From: Pseudomonadota bacterium | Lineage (GTDB): Bacteria > Pseudomonadota > Alphaproteobacteria > Rs-D84 | DNA: 43,442 bases | Reading direction: 5' to 3' | Assembly (NCBI GenBank): GCA_023402015.1 | Contig: JAEXCU010000003.1 | Coordinates: 1-43,442, forward strand | Part shown: positions 30,846 through 39,780 of the stretch, piece by piece | Layout of the letters: every line of letters begins with the position of its first letter | How positions within the stretch are numbered: position 1 is the first letter of the stretch | Made by a program: the position numbers and the translations under genes | The notes under the pieces: model-generated | Database searches by the model: none | Told to the model about the DNA's origin: nothing | Seen by the model: the letters and a program-made list of their open reading frames with translations, nothing else

Positions 30846-32993
30846 ATGAGATTAGGTTATATTTTTACTTTGGTGTGCCTGTTGCCGGGATTGGCATTCG
30901 GTGCAACGCGCGGTGATGCGCCCGTTCGGGTGGGTGTTAATCGTGTTTCTGCGGCGGGTGTTCGGGGGCCGACAATGGTGGGTAATTTAAAAACCGCCAC
31001 ACCAACAATGACAACAACAACGGCCCAGGCAACGGTGCCGACCACCGCCGGTACAACCACAACGCCACCACAAACCGCGCCGGCGCCTGCGACCACAACG
31101 ACCACAACATCTGGGGATTGTCGCGCAGAATATCGTGCATGTATGGATGAATTTTGCCTGTTGGATGAATCCGAAGGTGCCAGATGCGCATGTTCTGAAA
31201 ACATAAATTTGGCCAAATCCAAAATTCAAGAAATTCAACAAATACAAAGCGATGCCGATAATTTGTATACCGAGGGTGTTGAACGCGAACAACTGGGGGC
31301 CAAGGCTAAATTGGTCTTTGGCGAAAGTGAACAGGCCAAAAAAAGTTCCCGCGCATCGGGGTTAAGTTTTGCCGAATGGATTTCCAGTGGAAACACCAAT
31401 GATGAAGAAAGCCTGGATGCGGATGTTGATATTGGCGACGGATTATATGCAATGGCCGCCGAATTTTGCCAAAGCAAATTGGACGCCTGTTCCGACAAGG
31501 CCGATATGGAAGAAATGTTGTATGCACGTCAGATTGTTGCCGATTGCAAGGCGTTTGATTCATATCTGGCCGACCAAAAATTAAATGCCCAGGCGAACAA
31601 ACGCACGGCCGAGGCCGCCGTCCGCAAAGCGCGTCTGGAAATGTTGGATACAACAAACAAATATAATCGCGGCGAATGCCTGTTGGCATATAAATCATGT
31701 ATTGCGGACAAAGGCGGATGTGGCGCGAATTTTGAAAACTGTCTGGACAAAGATTTATTGGGACGTCGTGCAAATGCGTGCGAAAACGTTCTGGATCAAT
31801 GTATGGCGGTAAAAACATATGTTCTGCAAGACTGGGAGGCCGAATCGCAAAGCATATTGGTTGATGCGGCCAAATACGCCGACAGAAACGCGCGTGGTAC
31901 ATGTCTGGCGCGCATCCAGGTTTGTTTGGAAGACAGTTGCAGCACCGAAACAAATTCTGCATGTTTAACCGATGTAAATGTTGCGGCCGGAATATGTCCA
32001 ATTATTGATGAATGCGAAGAAATGATTCCGGGTATTAAATCTGTGGTTAACGACAAACTGGGATATTTACGGACCCAATTTTGTCAGAATGACATTGATA
32101 AATGTTTACAGGATAAATGTGGTGAAAACTTTACTGCACCTGAATGCGTTGGCAAAAGTGCCAATGAAATCGCAAAACTGTGCCCACAAAACATGTATCC
32201 GTCATGCAAAAACGAAACGCAATTTGACATTATTGTCCAGGCCGTTTTATTGCAAATGGATTACCAGATGATGCAGGGATGTCTGAATTATTTTGGTGAA
32301 CAATTGGGCAAGGTTTGTGGAACGGATATGTCATGCCTGCCGGTGGATACAAAAATTGCATCGTTGGTTGCAATACCTGATACCGAAGAAGGTTTGGCCC
32401 AACTGCGCGAATCGGTTCGTGCGAATTCTGAATCTGCGGTGGACGAATTCTTTAAACAGTTTGAAAAAGATAAAACCGTTGCCGCGTGTTCTGATGGTGA
32501 AAAGCCCAAGGGGCGCCAATCACTGGGGACCAGTGTGTTTAACAGTGCGAAATTAATTGCACAAATTGGCGCAGAAAATCGTGCAATGCGCGAATTGGAT
32601 TCCAAAATTTCTGAATTGTCGCGTAAACAGGATTTGGCATCGGCAGAAAAGAATTGTTTGACGACATATAAACCTGAAACGCCGGACAAATCATCCAAGA
32701 ATTACAGTTATATCCGCAGTGTTTCGTTTGAACCCGCATTGCGTAATTGCCATGTTTGCCGTATGCAACAGGTTTGCGAAACCGGTGGTATGACCAAGGG
32801 TGCGGCGGGCCTGAAAGGAATGGCGGGCGGTTTATCCGCGGGCGCCGCGGCGGGTACAATGGTATCGCCCGGATGGGGAACGGCAATTGGCGGTGTTGTT
32901 GGCGCGGTGGGCGGACTGTTTGGCGGTCGCAGTGCCGGTGGCCAACAAGAATTCTGTCAAGAATTGGAATCGTGCGAAGATATTAATATGTAA
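30846..32993 (+). CDS. giant Cys-rich exported protein (CxxxYxxCMDxFC / RNCHVC family), first of a pair
   Basis: The protein has 715 aa. It starts MRLGYIFTLVCLLPGLAFG at ATG 30846; an upstream in-frame frame open to 30768 lacks a signal peptide. A Thr/Ala/Pro spacer (about 40-88) leads to CRAEYRACMDEFCLLDESEG and CACSEN (about 91-120). Repeated CLAYKSCIADKGGCGANFEN-type modules fill the middle. Near the C-terminus is RNCHVCRMQQVC (about 633), then a strong glycine zipper (about 655-698: GMAGGLSAGAAAGTMV, GTAIGGVVGAVGGLFGG) and a final FCQELESCEDINM. The zipper could insert into a membrane. It is followed after 29 nt by its paralogue at 33023, so they form an operon. Family unknown to me. Confidence 0.82.
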   Translation: MRLGYIFTLVCLLPGLAFGATRGDAPVRVGVNRVSAAGVRGPTMVGNLKTATPTMTTTTAQATVPTTAGTTTTPPQTAPAPATTTTTTSGDCRAEYRACMDEFCLLDESEGARCACSENINLAKSKIQEIQQIQSDADNLYTEGVEREQLGAKAKLVFGESEQAKKSSRASGLSFAEWISSGNTNDEESLDADVDIGDGLYAMAAEFCQSKLDACSDKADMEEMLYARQIVADCKAFDSYLADQKLNAQANKRTAEAAVRKARLEMLDTTNKYNRGECLLAYKSCIADKGGCGANFENCLDKDLLGRRANACENVLDQCMAVKTYVLQDWEAESQSILVDAAKYADRNARGTCLARIQVCLEDSCSTETNSACLTDVNVAAGICPIIDECEEMIPGIKSVVNDKLGYLRTQFCQNDIDKCLQDKCGENFTAPECVGKSANEIAKLCPQNMYPSCKNETQFDIIVQAVLLQMDYQMMQGCLNYFGEQLGKVCGTDMSCLPVDTKIASLVAIPDTEEGLAQLRESVRANSESAVDEFFKQFEKDKTVAACSDGEKPKGRQSLGTSVFNSAKLIAQIGAENRAMRELDSKISELSRKQDLASAEKNCLTTYKPETPDKSSKNYSYIRSVSFEPALRNCHVCRMQQVCETGGMTKGAAGLKGMAGGLSAGAAAGTMVSPGWGTAIGGVVGAVGGLFGGRSAGGQQEFCQELESCEDINM

Positions 32994-33022
32994 TTAAATC
33001 TGGGCCAGAGAGGGAATAACAA

Positions 33023-35482
33023 ATGATGCTGAAAAATATTTGTGCTTTTATATTGTGCGGATTGACCGTTTATGGTGGTGGCGATGCTTTTGCCGCCACG
33101 GCCAAGGTCAAAAAGCAATCCGCAATTCAAAAAGGCACAACCGTTCGTACCCGGTTAGAGGCAACCGGTCTGTACGACCAGGCGTGTTATGACGCGTACT
33201 ATGGTTGCATGGACCAATTTTGTATTCCCGATAACTCTAATGGGGGCAGTTGCGCGTGCAGCGATGACAGCATTAAATATGAAAAACAATTTGCCGAAAT
33301 CCAAGATATGCTGGAAGAGGCCAATCGCATCAGAACCATAGAGGTTGAAAAGGTCAAGGCCGGTGCCGATGCAGATATTATATTTACAGGTGAACGTCGC
33401 TATGACGAAAATGGAAATATTTTGGACGAAGGCGAATTGACTGAGGCGGAAAAAAAAGCCCAAGAACGTGAAAGCCTGATGGCAATGTTCAATACCGATT
33501 TATATGACGACGACGACGATTTATTCCAAAATGCGGTTAATGATTTGGCCGGTAAACAGGGCGCCGCATTATACCGCGCCGCCACAGAAATATGCGAAGC
33601 GCAAATTCCGGAAACATGCGAAAAAGATATGACATTCCTGCGTCAATTGTATGCGCGTCAGATTACATCAGACTGCAAGGGTTTTGAAAATTCTTTGGCA
33701 CAAAAACAGGGCGAGGCAAAAATAGAACTGGCCAATGCCGAGGCCGAAGTCCGCGATGCATTACGTGAAAGTTTTGCCGCCGCGAATAAATACGATTTGG
33801 GCACATGCATGGTGGAATTTAAAAAATGCATGCAGACCGAAGATGCTTGTGGCAAAGATTGGGAAAATTGTGTATCCACAATTGCGTCTGAAAACATGCA
33901 GAATAACAAGGCAACCAGTACCGCCGGCACAACCGTTGCCACGGTAAAAAAATATGATATCGCCGATTCTACAATGGAAATTTTAAATTCCAAACGCACA
34001 ATTTGCGAAAAGGTATTGGATCAATGCGTGGCGGTTCGCGATATGGTGTGGCCGGCATTTTTACGCGAAGCGGCCCCAACAATCAATGTTGCGGAATCCA
34101 AGGCTGAATCCAAATTCCGTCAATCATGCCTGACCAATATTTCTAAATGTATCACCACGGCATGTAAAGACGACATTGCCGGCAAAGGTGTTGCGACAAT
34201 GGATGCATGTTTGTCGCGTCCCGATATGGCGCGCAGTTTCTGCAAGGTTGAAATTGATCCATGCGAACGTATGGAACCACTGATTTGGGGATATGTTGTT
34301 GATAAATTGGCCGCAATGCGTGTTGATGCATGTACCCAAGAGGTCAAAGATTGCTTTACCGCCGATACACGTTGCGGTTCTGATTTCAGCAATTGCATCG
34401 GTATGGATTACGAATATATCCATGATATTTGCCCGATTGACAGTTTGGTCGTGTGCAAGGCAAATAATCCGTCGTTTTCTATGGATGATTTGGATTCTAT
34501 GTTAATGGGATTGTATTTGAATATTGATAATGCCGCCATGGAACAGTGCCAAAATTTGGTTGATGCCAAAATGGCCGAAGTGTGTGGCAGCACCACCGAT
34601 TGTAATAAATTTGCCGCAGATGATACGATTGGAACAAATTCTTTGCGTTCACAAAAAGACGGCACAACATATCGCGTTACCGGTATGATTTCATTCGGCA
34701 GTATTAAAATGGGCGACGACACCAATCAAATGGTGGATAATGGAAATGGCAAACGCGTAAAATTGGGACCCGGTGAAATCGCGGTTGCAGAATATATAAA
34801 TAAAATACGCGAAAAAAATGCTGGTGTTTCAAATGCCGAAGGTATCATTTCTTCTATTGAAGAAGAACTGAACAATATTGCCGGAACAATCAATCGCACC
34901 ATTGATATGATTGAACAAGACCCGGAAATTCAGTTCTGTATTAATGGACGCGATTTATCACAAATCACGGGCAAGGCCGGTCAAAAAACATCGGGGCGTT
35001 TCCCGAACCTGTTGAACCAGGTTAAAATGCAGATTGCCATTGCGGCCCTGCGCCAGGCCCAGGATAATTATAACGCCAAATTAAATTATGAAATTTCCGA
35101 AGCGACCAAAAATGCATCCGTTGATTTGGCGCAATATATGTGCCAAAAAATCGCCGAAAATGGCGGGGCAGGTGGCGGTGATGTTAATGCATCAACACCG
35201 CTGGCACCACCGTATGCAATTTCATATGACGTTGGTTCTGGTCTGACAAACGAAGATTTGACACGTGGCGGTTCGGGTGAAACCAGTGTTACAACAACTG
35301 CGGGCAGTGGCATGACCAAAACGGTCACCAGTATATTCAGCCGCGATACACGCAACTGTCATGTTTGCACGACGATTTCAACCCAGTCTTGTACGGTCAA
35401 AGGTGGCAATTGGTTCCGTAAAAAGAACACCAGTTGCAAGGTTGAAACCACTGGTCCAACATGCGAAGACATCGTTATGTAA
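33023..35482 (+). CDS. giant Cys-rich exported protein (CxxxYxxCMDxFC / RNCHVC family), second of a pair
   Basis: The protein has 819 aa. The signal peptide ends after AFA (about residue 25). Family motif CYDAYYGCMDQFCIPDNSNG and CACSDDS lie at about 54-85. Acidic helical segments alternate with Cys modules (CMVEFKKCMQTEDACGKDWE, CTQEVKDCFTADTRCG). The C-terminal RNCHVCTTISTQSC (about 776) and final CEDIVM match RNCHVC and CEDINM of the 30846 product, showing common descent. Unlike its partner it lacks a C-terminal glycine zipper. RBS AGAGAGGGAA precedes the ATG. It is the closest intact relative of the truncated fragment at 1-137. The two partners may form a heteromeric envelope complex; this is inference. 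Confidence 0.82.
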   Translation: MMLKNICAFILCGLTVYGGGDAFAATAKVKKQSAIQKGTTVRTRLEATGLYDQACYDAYYGCMDQFCIPDNSNGGSCACSDDSIKYEKQFAEIQDMLEEANRIRTIEVEKVKAGADADIIFTGERRYDENGNILDEGELTEAEKKAQERESLMAMFNTDLYDDDDDLFQNAVNDLAGKQGAALYRAATEICEAQIPETCEKDMTFLRQLYARQITSDCKGFENSLAQKQGEAKIELANAEAEVRDALRESFAAANKYDLGTCMVEFKKCMQTEDACGKDWENCVSTIASENMQNNKATSTAGTTVATVKKYDIADSTMEILNSKRTICEKVLDQCVAVRDMVWPAFLREAAPTINVAESKAESKFRQSCLTNISKCITTACKDDIAGKGVATMDACLSRPDMARSFCKVEIDPCERMEPLIWGYVVDKLAAMRVDACTQEVKDCFTADTRCGSDFSNCIGMDYEYIHDICPIDSLVVCKANNPSFSMDDLDSMLMGLYLNIDNAAMEQCQNLVDAKMAEVCGSTTDCNKFAADDTIGTNSLRSQKDGTTYRVTGMISFGSIKMGDDTNQMVDNGNGKRVKLGPGEIAVAEYINKIREKNAGVSNAEGIISSIEEELNNIAGTINRTIDMIEQDPEIQFCINGRDLSQITGKAGQKTSGRFPNLLNQVKMQIAIAALRQAQDNYNAKLNYEISEATKNASVDLAQYMCQKIAENGGAGGGDVNASTPLAPPYAISYDVGSGLTNEDLTRGGSGETSVTTTAGSGMTKTVTSIFSRDTRNCHVCTTISTQSCTVKGGNWFRKKNTSCKVETTGPTCEDIVM

Positions 35483-35503
35483 TGGTCGCAGTAAAATAAA
35501 AAT

Positions 35504-35536
35504 CTCAGGTTCTGCGGTAATGCAGAACCTGATTTT
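35504..35536 (+). terminator. terminator of the 30846-35482 gene pair
   Basis: CAGGTTCTGC-ggtaat-GCAGAACCTG followed by ATTTT. Confidence 0.8.
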
Positions 35537-35556
35537 AAAGTATCAGGGGAACAAAA

Positions 35557-36399
35557 ATGAATCCGTCAAAAGGTTTGATTGAAACATCCAGTTTGGAATC
35601 GGTAATTACTTCGTTGGGACATGCCGCGGTCAGTTTTGGATTAAAACTGGCGGCCGCCGTTATAATTTTAATTGGCGGAATGTGGCTGGCGGGACGTATA
35701 TCGCGTTCAATGAAGCGTGGAATGGAACGCAGAAATCTGGATCCGTCGCTGCGAACGTTCGTGGGGTCATTTGTAAATATTCTGCTGCGTGTTTTTGTGA
35801 TTGTGATTGTTCTGACGACGGTCGGTGTTCAAATGACGTCCATTGTCGCGGTGTTGGGGGCCGGTGCATTGGCCGTTGGTATGGCGTTGTCGGGAACAAT
35901 GCAAAATTTTGCCGGTGGAATAATAATTTTGTTTTTGAAACCGTTCAAGGTTGGCGACACAATTCAAAACGCCAGTGGAAAAACAGGCGTCGTTAAAAAG
36001 ATTATGATTTTTACCACGGAATTGCGCACATTTGATAACCAGGTAATATTTTTGCCGAACGGCGCATTGGCAAATGGTGAAATTGTAAATTTGTCGGGCG
36101 GTTCATGGCGTCGGGGTGATTTAACGGTTGGTATAACATACGGTGCCAAGGTTTCTGTGGCGCGGCGCGCAATATTGGATATATTGGCGCGCGACCCACG
36201 CGTTGCAAATGACCCAGAACCGTCAGTCTTTGTCAGCAGTCTGGATGACAGTGCGGTTGTTCTGACCGTCAGATATTGGGCCAAATACCCATATTTGGCC
36301 GCCGCCGGTGCCGACATTATGGAACAGATTTATGATGAATTACCGAAAAAGAAAGTGAACTTCCCATTCCCACAAATGGATGTTCATTTGGTAAAGTAA
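35557..36399 (+). CDS. mscS: small-conductance mechanosensitive channel MscS
   Basis: The protein has 280 aa, close to the E. coli MscS length of 286. It opens on membrane tension to release osmolytes at hypo-osmotic shock. Three TM segments lie at about 25-50, 68-90 and 92-125. TM3 carries the Gly/Ala-rich pore helix VLGAGALAVGMALSGTMQNF, followed by the conserved FAGGIIILFLKPFKVGDTI. The cytoplasmic beta domain has FDNQVIFLPNGALANGEIVN. RBS AGGGGAAC lies 6 nt before the ATG. It follows the terminator of the Cys-rich pair and is probably expressed independently. Confidence 0.95.
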   Translation: MNPSKGLIETSSLESVITSLGHAAVSFGLKLAAAVIILIGGMWLAGRISRSMKRGMERRNLDPSLRTFVGSFVNILLRVFVIVIVLTTVGVQMTSIVAVLGAGALAVGMALSGTMQNFAGGIIILFLKPFKVGDTIQNASGKTGVVKKIMIFTTELRTFDNQVIFLPNGALANGEIVNLSGGSWRRGDLTVGITYGAKVSVARRAILDILARDPRVANDPEPSVFVSSLDDSAVVLTVRYWAKYPYLAAAGADIMEQIYDELPKKKVNFPFPQMDVHLVK

Positions 36400-36484
36400 G
36401 AATATTCGGGATAATTTTTCCTAGATATTTTGTATGACCAATATGTTATAATAAATTCGTAAACAAACCAAAAAGGGGGCGAGT

Positions 36485-36859
36485 ATGAAAAAAGTTTCTA
36501 TGGCAGCAATTGTATGTGCGTTGTTTGCCGGTGCGGCAAATGCAGATTTTAATCCGGACAAACAACAGGTTTCTGCGGCCGGCGGATTTGTTGGTGGAAA
36601 TGAAACCATTGTATCTGTGAAACAGGTCAAAGAAATGCGTGATGATGTGCCCGTCGTGGTCAAGGGCCATATTATTCAACGCATGGGTGATGAAAAATAT
36701 TTGTTTGAAGATTCAACCGGTTCCATCACTGTGGAAATAGATAAAAAAGATTGGCGCGGCCAGACGATTTCCCCCGCAGATGCAGTTAAACTGTATGGCG
36801 AAGTTGACGCCGGTTTATTCAAAACGGAAATAGACGTAGATTACGTTGAAAAATTATAA
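36485..36859 (+). CDS. periplasmic BOF-fold protein (YgiW/YdeI family)
   Basis: The protein has 124 aa. A signal peptide (MKKVSMAAIVCALFAG, cleavage after ANA) is followed by a single bacterial OB-fold (BOF) domain with the family pattern VVVKGHIIQRMGDEKYLFED, TGSITVEIDKKDWRGQ and KLYGEVD...IDVDYVEKL. Family members in enterobacteria are periplasmic stress-response proteins; the ligand is poorly defined. RBS AAAGGGGGCGAG lies just upstream. Two tandem terminator hairpins follow. Confidence 0.9.
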   Translation: MKKVSMAAIVCALFAGAANADFNPDKQQVSAAGGFVGGNETIVSVKQVKEMRDDVPVVVKGHIIQRMGDEKYLFEDSTGSITVEIDKKDWRGQTISPADAVKLYGEVDAGLFKTEIDVDYVEKL

Positions 36860-36879
36860 TAAACGTATTTAACAAATAA

Positions 36880-36916
36880 ACCTGCGTTTCTGTTCGGAAA
36901 TGCAGGCTTTTTGATA
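36880..36916 (+). terminator. first terminator after the BOF-domain gene
   Basis: CCTGC-GTTTC...GAAAT-GCAGG followed by CTTTTT. Confidence 0.65.
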
Positions 36917-36921
36917 TAAAA

Positions 36922-36966
36922 AAGATGCCGAAATTAAACCTCCGTTTTATTTCGGCATCTTTTCTT
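36922..36966 (+). terminator. second terminator after the BOF-domain gene
   Basis: AAGATGCCGAAAT...ATTTCGGCATCTT followed by TTC. The 13-bp stem is perfect and flanked by A and T runs, so it may act on both strands. Confidence 0.65.
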
Positions 36967-37002
36967 ATTTTATAATATATATTTTGACCGGTTTTGTGCG
37001 CA

Positions 37003-37031
37003 TTGTCAAACAAAAAAATCCTGAATAAATG
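37003..37031 (+). promoter_or_regulatory. likely promoter of the 37080 gene
   Basis: TTGTCA (37003-37008), 17 bp, TAAATG (37026-37031). The transcript would begin near GAATCCAAACGGA, which resembles the 5' end of type I leaders (GAATCCAAAGGGA). The rest of the leader is absent. Confidence 0.4.
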
Positions 37032-37079
37032 CCGAATCCAAACGGACGATTAAATCAATAAATCGCAGAGAGAAGAGAC

Positions 37080-37718
37080 ATGCCCAAATACATATCAAAA
37101 TTTTATTTTCTGGTCGCAGCAATGGCAACATCAACAATTGTAAATATGATTTACAATATTAATAAAGCATTTGCTGATGTTCCCACACTGGTGCCGTGTC
37201 CTATGGCGGGTTCTTCAACGGTTATGGAATTTAATACTTCGTCATGTGGGTCGCGTGATGGGTGGTGGTATCCTGGTTATGCTTCGGGTTCCAGATGTGG
37301 CAGTGGTAATGCATGGACGGGATTTTGTGCATCGTATGGTCGTGCCGGATGGTCGTGTACCGGTTCGGTTCAATCGGGTTGGAACGAGAGTGGTTATTGT
37401 AAATGCTCGTCCAGTTTTATAACATATTTTGGTGGTGGTGCCGCCGCTGCGGTTGGCATAGATTGTGGTGTGGCGTATTCATGCGAAGGTGTGGGCGTCG
37501 TTTCCGTCGCGTGCAATACCGCAGATACACCCGGGTACAAATCCGGCACGGCCGCATGCGTTTGTTGTCCCAAAATTACCGATGCCGGCAACAATTTTAA
37601 ACTGTATTCTGCATATAATGCATCGGCTGCATCTGATTGCTATGTGGTGGGAACATTACAAGACGAAACCGGTTTGTATCAATATACCGATGACAACAGA
37701 TGTTATTACGCATCATAA
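37080..37718 (+). CDS. secreted Cys/Gly-rich protein with SDCYVVGT C-terminus
   Basis: The protein has 212 aa. The N-terminal hydrophobic segment (FLVAAMATSTIVNMIYNINKA, cleavage near AFA, residue 32) is a long signal peptide. The mature part is rich in Gly, Ser, Trp and Cys (GSRDGWWYPGYASGSRCGSG, GRAGWSCTGSVQSGWNESGY) with about 17 Cys, and ends SDCYVVGTLQDETGLYQYTD followed by DNRCYYAS. The end is another variant of the C-terminal signature of the 18224 and 26320 products. RBS AGAGAAGAG lies just upstream. Its last 19 nt overlap the glycosyltransferase gene at 37700, which implies coupling. Confidence 0.75.
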   Translation: MPKYISKFYFLVAAMATSTIVNMIYNINKAFADVPTLVPCPMAGSSTVMEFNTSSCGSRDGWWYPGYASGSRCGSGNAWTGFCASYGRAGWSCTGSVQSGWNESGYCKCSSSFITYFGGGAAAAVGIDCGVAYSCEGVGVVSVACNTADTPGYKSGTAACVCCPKITDAGNNFKLYSAYNASAASDCYVVGTLQDETGLYQYTDDNRCYYAS

Positions 37719-39730
37719 TCTGGTTTTATGCAATTTTCAAACGTGGCTGGCAATATGTACAACGTTGGCGGCCGGTTCGTTATATAATTTTCTGGAAACA
37801 ATTTTATCATATGCGTCGTTTGGGTGTTCCGGTTATGACACTGCGCATGGCGCGTCGTGCCGGGATTCATAATATTTATCATTTAAACAAAGGCGTTGGT
37901 GATGGCCTGATGTTTGCAGGTGTTGCACGCGAATATTATAAAAAAACGGGTATTCGTCCGTTGTTGTTTTTGCCCCAATGGCATATTTTTCAAAATATTG
38001 ATTTTTGTTGGTTTTTATGGGACTGGCGTTTTCAAATTCAAAATGTACCCGGTGCAATGAACACAATGGATTTGTTTTATATTTACTATAACGCGCAATT
38101 GGCCGGTCATCCGATAAAAATGCGCGACGGATATGAATTTGATTTAAAACCATTAGAGTATCTGAAAAATGGATACGTTTGGGGAAATACATTTACAAAA
38201 CTGTTTGGTGGTTTTCCAAAACGGGGGCAGATTTGCCAATGGATTGCAAATCGTATGGATATAACGGGCCAAATAAATGTAAAACCAGAAATTCGTCTGA
38301 CACAAAATGAAAAAGACTTTGGGAAATTTGCCCGGGGAAAAATTGTCATAAAATGTGGTGGTAATGGACCATATAAATACTTAACCGCACGTATCGCCCA
38401 GGGAATTATTAACGAACTGAACGGCGAATACGAATTTTTACAGATTGGTGATTTTGGCGACCCTGTGTTAAGTGGGGCGGAAAATTTATTTCGGTTAAAC
38501 CTGCGCGAATTTGCAGGTGTTTTACACAATGCACGTATGTTTGTCGGCGCAATTGGCGGAATGATGCATTTGGCCCGCGCCGTTGATTGCCCCGCGGTTA
38601 TTTTGCACGGATGCGAACATGATGATTTTTATTTTCCGTCCCAACGAAAAGTTTTTTCTGAAAATCGTTGCAATTTATGCGCCCAGCGATGCTGGTGGCC
38701 AGACAAAGATGATGAACGTCGTTGTCCCAACAGATATCGGTGCATAAATGATTTTAACCCGCGTCGCGTTGCAGACATAATTCGCGCAGAAATGAAACGG
38801 CCCCGCGAAATGGCGGCAACCCCCGATTTATTTAAATGTGTCGGCCACATTGTTGATTGCAACAGCGCGATGAATTGGTGGTTAACGTTTGATGATTTCA
38901 TAACTGGTTTCCAATGGCCGTCTGCATCGGATGAATGCCGGGTTGAAATATTTGCTGCATCATTTGATTATACAACGAATAAAATTGAACAATATATAAT
39001 CGTGCCGTTTTTAAATAATGTCGGCGTTATTACTGATGTTATCCTGAACATGAATTTTGCGCGGACAATTGTTTCAGATAATCCGCTGATTATCAGGTTA
39101 AAACCACGTCCTTCGTATTTTGCATATATCGCCCAGATTGCAGATTTGCAAAAAAAATGGACGGCTGGGTGGCATGCCCAAGAACCAATTGATGACATAA
39201 AATATTGGGAAAATGAAACACACCCCAAACCAGAATATGAAACATTGATTGGATACGCCCGGGCAAATCATATGATGAATTATTTCCTGTGGCACACAGA
39301 AGATATCGCACGTCGCACGGATGTTGCGGATTCTGTTATTGCAAATGCGAAACGACAAATTGACCGTTATAATCAATTGCGTAATGATTTTGCAGAAAAA
39401 ATGGATGAAACATTCATTATGTTGTTGGCGCCGGCATTACCGGGTGCGTTAAAGGCACCACTGAATTCGGAATCTTTGGGTATGATAATAGACAGGCTGT
39501 CAATAATGGCATTAAAGATGTATCATATGGATCAGGCATCAAAAAAACGCGGAAATCGTAAAAATTGCCAGGCAAAATTAAAAAAATTAATGGCACAACG
39601 TTTTGATTTATTGGAATCTGCCAAATTTTTATTGGTTGATTATTTAAATGGTGCGCGCCGCCCCAGTACATATTATCAATTTAAAATGTATAATGATACC
39701 CGGTTAAACCCGCAATTGGCCAAAAAGTAG
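37700..39730 (+). CDS. GT9-like glycosyltransferase fused to a DUF4254 domain
   Basis: The protein has 676 aa. A basic aromatic N-terminus (about 1-45) precedes a GT-B fold of the heptosyltransferase (GT9) type. Its nucleotide-sugar half has HLNKGVGDGLMFAGVAREYY near residue 58 and its second half KIVIKCGGNGPYKYLTA, then LREFAGVLHNARMFVGAIGG and MMHLARAVDCPAVILHGCEH (about 210-310). A Cys cluster CNLCAQRCWW follows. The C-terminal about 190 residues match DUF4254 (PALPGALKAPLNSESLGMII, DRLSIMALKMYHMD), which elsewhere is often a separate gene beside GT9 genes. It is probably cytosolic or peripheral to the inner membrane and adds sugar to a surface glycan or protein. Start 37700 overlaps the secreted-protein gene; ATG 37811 is an alternative. 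Confidence 0.82.
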   Translation: MLLRIIIWFYAIFKRGWQYVQRWRPVRYIIFWKQFYHMRRLGVPVMTLRMARRAGIHNIYHLNKGVGDGLMFAGVAREYYKKTGIRPLLFLPQWHIFQNIDFCWFLWDWRFQIQNVPGAMNTMDLFYIYYNAQLAGHPIKMRDGYEFDLKPLEYLKNGYVWGNTFTKLFGGFPKRGQICQWIANRMDITGQINVKPEIRLTQNEKDFGKFARGKIVIKCGGNGPYKYLTARIAQGIINELNGEYEFLQIGDFGDPVLSGAENLFRLNLREFAGVLHNARMFVGAIGGMMHLARAVDCPAVILHGCEHDDFYFPSQRKVFSENRCNLCAQRCWWPDKDDERRCPNRYRCINDFNPRRVADIIRAEMKRPREMAATPDLFKCVGHIVDCNSAMNWWLTFDDFITGFQWPSASDECRVEIFAASFDYTTNKIEQYIIVPFLNNVGVITDVILNMNFARTIVSDNPLIIRLKPRPSYFAYIAQIADLQKKWTAGWHAQEPIDDIKYWENETHPKPEYETLIGYARANHMMNYFLWHTEDIARRTDVADSVIANAKRQIDRYNQLRNDFAEKMDETFIMLLAPALPGALKAPLNSESLGMIIDRLSIMALKMYHMDQASKKRGNRKNCQAKLKKLMAQRFDLLESAKFLLVDYLNGARRPSTYYQFKMYNDTRLNPQLAKK

Positions 39731-39736
39731 TTTAAA

Positions 39737-39768
39737 AAAAATTCCGCACATGATTTTGTGCGGGATTA
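39737..39768. terminator. bidirectional terminator
   Basis: AATTCCGCACA-tgatt-TTGTGCGGGATT with an A run on the left. It is strongest for the minus-strand OmpA-like gene (CCGCACA...TGTGCGG then AATTTTTTTT). Confidence 0.75.
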
Positions 39769-39780
39769 AATTTTTGATTT

